From: Sphingobacterium yanglingense
GTDB taxonomy: Bacteria > Bacteroidota > Bacteroidia > Sphingobacteriales > Sphingobacteriaceae
Direction of reading: 5' to 3'
DNA: 64,000 bases
Assembly (NCBI RefSeq): GCF_004363245.1
Contig: NZ_SNYV01000011.1
Coordinates: forward strand, 992,001 to 1,056,000
Shown: positions 60,295 to 64,000 of the stretch, piece by piece
Numbering within the stretch: the first letter of the stretch is position 1
Layout of the letters: every line of letters begins with the position of its first letter
Position numbers and translations under genes: made by a program
The notes under the pieces: generated by a model
Seen by the model: only the letters and a program-made list of their open reading frames with translations
What the model was told of the DNA's origin: nothing
The model's database searches: none

Positions 60295-60750
60295 ATGGCA
60301 ATCACAATACGTACAGCTCGAAAGGAAGATTGTGCGGCGATGATGACGCTGATTCATGAACTTGCTGTATTTGAAAAAGCTCCCGATGCTGTAACTGTCA
60401 GCATGGAAGAATTTATAGAATCTGGATTTGGCAAAAATCCCGTTTGGTGGGCCTTTGTGGCTGTCGACGGCCTGCAGGTTGTAGGAATGTCCCTCTATTA
60501 CATTCGATATTCCACCTGGAAGGGCAAACGGCTTTACCTCGAAGATCTAATCATCAACGAACCTTACCGTGGCAAAGGGATAGGAAAGATGCTTTTAGAC
60601 CGTACTATTGCCCATGCCAAAGAAGAAGGATATTCTGGAATGATGTGGCAAGTCTTGGACTGGAACACACCGGCCATCAAATTTTACGAATCCTATAGTG
60701 CGACACTCGATGGAGAGTGGATTAACGTAAGTTTAAATTTTGACAAGTAA
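60295..60750 (+). CDS. SSAT-like GNAT diamine/thialysine acetyltransferase
   Basis: A 151-residue GNAT enzyme. The strand RYSTWKGKRLYLEDLIINEPYRGKGIGKMLLDR carries the acetyl-CoA turn YRGKGIG at 91-97 and matches SAT1-type diamine (spermidine/spermine or thialysine) acetyltransferases, which share the STWKG and LEDL pattern. VLDWNTPAIKFYESYSATLD is the usual late motif. It starts at the base after the YggS stop and ends at the base before the DUF3298 lipoprotein ATG, so it is tightly co-translated. Polyamine acetylation is a likely role, not certain. Confidence 0.85.
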   Translation: MAITIRTARKEDCAAMMTLIHELAVFEKAPDAVTVSMEEFIESGFGKNPVWWAFVAVDGLQVVGMSLYYIRYSTWKGKRLYLEDLIINEPYRGKGIGKMLLDRTIAHAKEEGYSGMMWQVLDWNTPAIKFYESYSATLDGEWINVSLNFDK

Positions 60751-61554
60751 ATGCGAATTGGTATACTTCTAACCCTTCTAGCTTTTACCCTATCCTGCGC
60801 CAATGAGCATAACAGGAGTACACAGCCTGTAGCCGCCACAGAGACCTCTCTGCAGGATACGCTCAACTATACATACCATACAAAAAAAGAAATCAGTTAT
60901 TATTTTCTCATTGATTCTACCCGTACAGACACTGCTTATTACAAGATAACACATCCTATCTTTGAAAGTACAAATATGAATGAACTCATCAATCCATCCA
61001 TATTTGTCGAACGGGAAAACAATGCCGAAGAAGCAGCTCATTCATTCTTGGACGCTTACAATGAGTTTGTCGAAGAAAACAGCACCAGCTACGTCAATGC
61101 TGTTTGGTACAAAGATTCCGATAGCCGGATTGTACTCAATACACCGCTATTTCTCACACTGAAAACTTCGATCGATCAATATACAGGCGGAGCACATGGC
61201 AATCACCTCACTTTTTTCTCAGTCTTTGATTTAGACCTCTTCAAAAAAATGGAGCTGACCGATCTTATTGTCACCGGAAAACTCAAAGATCTGACCAAAT
61301 TGGCAGAGAAGCATTTCCGGAGACAGGAAAACCTATCGGACACCAGTAATCTTTCTAAAGATTTTTTCTTTGCAGATGGAATATTCGCATTAAATGATAA
61401 CTTTGGCCTCACGAAAGATAAGTTGATTATTTATTACAACGAATACGAGATAAGGCCTTATGCTGATGGGATTACAACAATAGAAATCCCCTATGAGGAA
61501 GTCATGGAAATTCTAAATGCACGGGCCAAAAGGTATATTAAAAGTATTCAATAA
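60751..61554 (+). CDS. DUF3298-type lipoprotein
   Basis: A 267-residue lipoprotein (lipobox TLSC, Cys15). The N-terminal part is a DUF4163-like domain (YHTKKEISYYFLID, YKITHPIFES). The C-terminal part is the DUF3298 domain (YTGGAHGNHLTFFSVFDLDLFKKMELTDLIVTGKLKDL and EYEIRPYADGITTIEIPYEEV), seen in envelope proteins including peptidoglycan-linked ones. Function is unknown. It follows the GNAT gene without a gap and precedes the aspartate kinase gene by 42 bases. Confidence 0.88.
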   Translation: MRIGILLTLLAFTLSCANEHNRSTQPVAATETSLQDTLNYTYHTKKEISYYFLIDSTRTDTAYYKITHPIFESTNMNELINPSIFVERENNAEEAAHSFLDAYNEFVEENSTSYVNAVWYKDSDSRIVLNTPLFLTLKTSIDQYTGGAHGNHLTFFSVFDLDLFKKMELTDLIVTGKLKDLTKLAEKHFRRQENLSDTSNLSKDFFFADGIFALNDNFGLTKDKLIIYYNEYEIRPYADGITTIEIPYEEVMEILNARAKRYIKSIQ

Positions 61555-61596
61555 TACATAGCTTCAACTAACCGGAACTCTTATATAACAACATTA

Positions 61597-62865
61597 ATGC
61601 AGGTTTTTAAATTTGGTGGCGCCTCTGTAAAAAGTGCCGATAACATTAAAAATGTAACTTCTATATTATCGAAATACAAGTCGTCCGAGCTACTTGTCGT
61701 TGTCTCTGCGATCAATAAGACGACAAATAAACTGGAAGAGCTTACCAAAGCCTATTGTACAGGAGAGAGAGATCCTTTTGAACTATTGGCAGAGGTAAAA
61801 TCAGATCATTTTACCATCTTACAGGATCTATTTGAGGATCCTAACCACCCTGCATTCGATGATATCAACAATTCCTTTGTAGAGATAGAGTGGATTTTGG
61901 AAGAAGAACCACAAGACTCTTACGATTATCTTTTTGATCAGATTGTGTCGATCGGAGAATTAGTCTCTTCAAAAATATTGGCCGCTTACTGCACCCACAT
62001 CGGTATCCCTACGCAATGGGTAGACGCCCGTAACTATATTCAGACGGACAATACACACCGTGAAGCACAAGTAAACTGGGAACTCACCGAAGAAAAAATC
62101 AGAAGAGACCTCCCCTCTATCCTAGACCATCAGGTTATCGTTACACAAGGCTTTATTGGATCTACTTCGGAAAATTTCACGACGACATTGGGTAGAGAAG
62201 GTTCGGATTATTCCGCAGCTATCTTTGCTTCCTGTCTTAATGCCGAAGACATCACCATATGGAAGGATGTACCGGGCGTATTGAATGCGGATCCTAAATG
62301 GTTCGAAAAAACAGAACTCATCCCTGAGCTATCTTATACAGATGCCATCGAACTGACCTACTATGGGGCTACGGTGATCCACCCAAAGACCATAAAACCG
62401 CTGCAAAACAAGAAGATAACACTCAGTGTGCGTTCATTCTTAGATCCAGAAAGCCCTGGTACCAAGATCAGGACCACCAATCAGACACTACCTGTCCCCT
62501 CATTTATCTTTAAGGTCAATCAGGTATTCATAAGCATATTACCACGAGATTTTTCCTTTATCGTAGAGGACAATCTCAGTCATATATTCAATCTCTTTCA
62601 CCAACACCGTATCAAGGTAAACATGATGCACAATAGTGCCATTAGTTTTTCTGTAGCTATTGATGATACTGGAAAAAACATAGATACCTTATTGGTCGAG
62701 TTAGAGAAAAGGTATAAAGTATCGGTAGCACGTGGACTCGAATTAATCACCATCCGGTATTACAATCAACAAACAATTGATCGAGTATTAGTAAATAAAG
62801 AAATAATTCGCGAACTTAAGGACAGTTATACCTGTCAAATGTTAGTGAAAAATATTGATGAATAA
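61597..62865 (+). CDS. aspartate kinase
   Basis: A 422-residue monofunctional aspartokinase, which phosphorylates aspartate, the first step toward lysine, threonine and methionine. The kinase domain starts VFKFGGASVKSADNI and continues with the catalytic part TTLGREGSDYSAAIFASCL, WKDVPGVLNADPKWF and YYGATVIHPKTIKPLQNK. The C-terminal 120 residues contain ACT regulatory domains (FIFKVNQVFISILPRDFSFIVEDNLSHIF), so lysine or threonine feedback is expected. The next gene overlaps its end by 8 bases. Confidence 0.93.
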   Translation: MQVFKFGGASVKSADNIKNVTSILSKYKSSELLVVVSAINKTTNKLEELTKAYCTGERDPFELLAEVKSDHFTILQDLFEDPNHPAFDDINNSFVEIEWILEEEPQDSYDYLFDQIVSIGELVSSKILAAYCTHIGIPTQWVDARNYIQTDNTHREAQVNWELTEEKIRRDLPSILDHQVIVTQGFIGSTSENFTTTLGREGSDYSAAIFASCLNAEDITIWKDVPGVLNADPKWFEKTELIPELSYTDAIELTYYGATVIHPKTIKPLQNKKITLSVRSFLDPESPGTKIRTTNQTLPVPSFIFKVNQVFISILPRDFSFIVEDNLSHIFNLFHQHRIKVNMMHNSAISFSVAIDDTGKNIDTLLVELEKRYKVSVARGLELITIRYYNQQTIDRVLVNKEIIRELKDSYTCQMLVKNIDE

Positions 62866-64000
62866 CCATATACTGGATAAAGACGTACAAGCACACATTA
62901 GGGCGAATCGGGAGCACTCTCCCAGTGATATCGCCTTAAAGAAAAGCCCATTCAGCAGCGTGAGTTCTTCCGAAATCGCAGCTCAGATCGATGGCTGGCA
63001 ACGTGCTGTAAAAAAACTTCCAACATGGGCTTTCTCTTCCCTAATCTATTATCCGGACAAAATCAATCTCGAACAATGCTCTTCGGAGCATACCGCACTG
63101 ATCAAACAGACCCTGATCAAGAAGGGCAGTAAAGTCGTTGACGTAACGGGAGGTTTTGGCGTTGATAGCTGTTACATGGCCCAAGAGGCAGATATCGTCG
63201 TACATTGCGAGCTCAATGAACGACTGTCGGAGATTGTTAAGCACAATGCTACTGTACTCGGCGTACCTAATATCGTATGTATTGCCACCAATGGCGTTGA
63301 TTTTGTCCAGGCACAGGCGGACCAGTCTTTAGATTATATCCTAATCGACCCTTCGAGACGGGTCAATCATGCAAAGGTATTCTTACTAGAAGATTGCGAA
63401 CCTAACATTATAGCAGCACAGGATATGTTCTTTCGCAAATCCCGCTATATTATCTGCAAACTGTCTCCATTACTAGATATCAGCACCGCCCTCCAAAAGC
63501 TTAAACATGTCAAGTTGGTCTACGTCATCAGCGTAGATAGCGATTGTAAAGAGTTACTTTTTATTCAAGACTCCACCTATACCGGTGAGACCAAAATAGT
63601 CGCTATACGCTTATTTACAGATCAGATACAGACCCTGACCTTTACACAAGAGGAAGAAAAGCAAGCCTTGATACGCACTTCGCAGCCACTCACCTATCTC
63701 TACGACCCAGATGTCAGCGTGACCAAAGCCGGAGCTTTCAAAACAGTTGCCAAGCGGTTCAATTTATTTAAAATACACACCCATTCGCACCTCTATACTT
63801 CCGATAGCCTAGAACCAGACTTTCCAGGCCGGGCGTTCTTGGTTAAAGAAGTTTTCGAATTGTCTGCTTTCAAAAGAAGAACCTCTTTAGATAAAGCGAA
63901 TGTAGCTACCAAAAACTTCCCGATGAAGGTCGAGGAAATAAAGAAGAAGTTCAAAATCAAGGATGGTGGAAATGAATATTTATTTTTCACCACCGATTAT
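62858..64000 (+). CDS. class I SAM methyltransferase with THUMP-like domain (3' end outside window)
   Basis: The frame starts at the ATG at 62858, overlapping the aspartate kinase stop by 8 bases, and is open through exactly 381 codons to the window end. The Rossmann core reads VVDVTGGFGVDSCYMAQ (93-109), with acidic E118 in HCELNERL, and the catalytic-looking motif ILIDPSRR at 161-168. The last 150 residues (YLYDPDVSVTKAGAFKTVAKRFNLFKIHTHSHLYTSD) match a THUMP-like domain. This type of protein is annotated as an RNA or unknown methyltransferase in Bacteroidota. Coupling to aspartate kinase is by the overlap only. Confidence 0.88.
   Translation, partial: MNNHILDKDVQAHIRANREHSPSDIALKKSPFSSVSSSEIAAQIDGWQRAVKKLPTWAFSSLIYYPDKINLEQCSSEHTALIKQTLIKKGSKVVDVTGGFGVDSCYMAQEADIVVHCELNERLSEIVKHNATVLGVPNIVCIATNGVDFVQAQADQSLDYILIDPSRRVNHAKVFLLEDCEPNIIAAQDMFFRKSRYIICKLSPLLDISTALQKLKHVKLVYVISVDSDCKELLFIQDSTYTGETKIVAIRLFTDQIQTLTFTQEEEKQALIRTSQPLTYLYDPDVSVTKAGAFKTVAKRFNLFKIHTHSHLYTSDSLEPDFPGRAFLVKEVFELSAFKRRTSLDKANVATKNFPMKVEEIKKKFKIKDGGNEYLFFTTDY

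Noticed and set aside
1..64000. Search for CRISPR arrays, insertion sequences, integrases, att repeats or phage genes.
   Set aside because: No regular repeat-spacer array, transposase, terminal inverted repeat pair or integrase was seen; the two tRNAs are not followed by integrase genes.

Overview
The window looks like a chromosomal segment of a Bacteroidota bacterium of the Sphingobacteriaceae, most likely Sphingobacterium or a close relative. The basis is gene content: two SusC/SusD outer-membrane pairs, a sigma/FecR/SusC cascade, a fused alpha/beta branched-chain-type E1, DUF4296 next to MutS2, PCMD and WG/Sel1 proteins. Many intergenic regions also carry the Bacteroidota -7 promoter element TAnnTTTG. 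I see no phage, insertion sequence, CRISPR array, rRNA or integrase. Two tRNAs (Ser-UGA, Arg-UCU) are present. The first and last genes run off the window.

Layout. 1-9.2 kb is mostly housekeeping: E1 dehydrogenase, Nudix hydrolase, RlmH with a 43-residue membrane smORF behind it, two tRNAs, YceI, cold-shock protein, a NYN/OST-HTH ribonuclease-like protein, and an Lrp regulator divergent from an EamA exporter. 9.3-14.8 kb is the most interesting region. It is a predicted copper-acquisition operon made of a small Cys/His protein, a YtkA-like lipoprotein, an OprC/NosA-like TonB receptor with a C-x3-M motif, an MbnP-like lipoprotein and an MbnH-like di-haem lipoprotein. 14.9-25.2 kb holds a methyltransferase, a Bcr-type exporter, a PCMD/outer-membrane pair, a choloylglycine-hydrolase-family enzyme, butanediol dehydrogenase, and a LysR gene divergent from a quinone/carbonyl stress operon (MdaB-like, YgiN-like monooxygenase, aldo/keto reductase) with two palindromes between them.

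25.2-29.4 kb has a large WG/Sel1 repeat protein, two overlapping small genes of unknown function and an AraC regulator. 29.6-38.5 kb pairs a SusC/SusD transporter with a convergent operon for a GntP permease, RidA, a D-threonine-aldolase-family enzyme and an M19 dipeptidase. I infer uptake and breakdown of peptides or D-hydroxy-amino acids. 38.7-48.4 kb is a second, sigma/FecR-controlled SusC/SusD locus with two thioredoxin-fold proteins. 48.6-52.5 kb encodes a CPA2 antiporter and a LytS/LytTR-type two-component pair. 52.8-56.4 kb has an HMA-fold-like small protein, a cytosine-deaminase-like amidohydrolase, an ankyrin lipoprotein, an AraC regulator and a small lipoprotein. 56.5-64 kb holds MutS2, a DUF4296 lipoprotein and an operon of YggS, a GNAT enzyme, a DUF3298 lipoprotein, aspartate kinase and a THUMP-like methyltransferase.

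All functional calls are from reading sequence and remembered family features; no database search was run. Start codons were adjusted where family length, promoter position or overlap argued against the longest frame.
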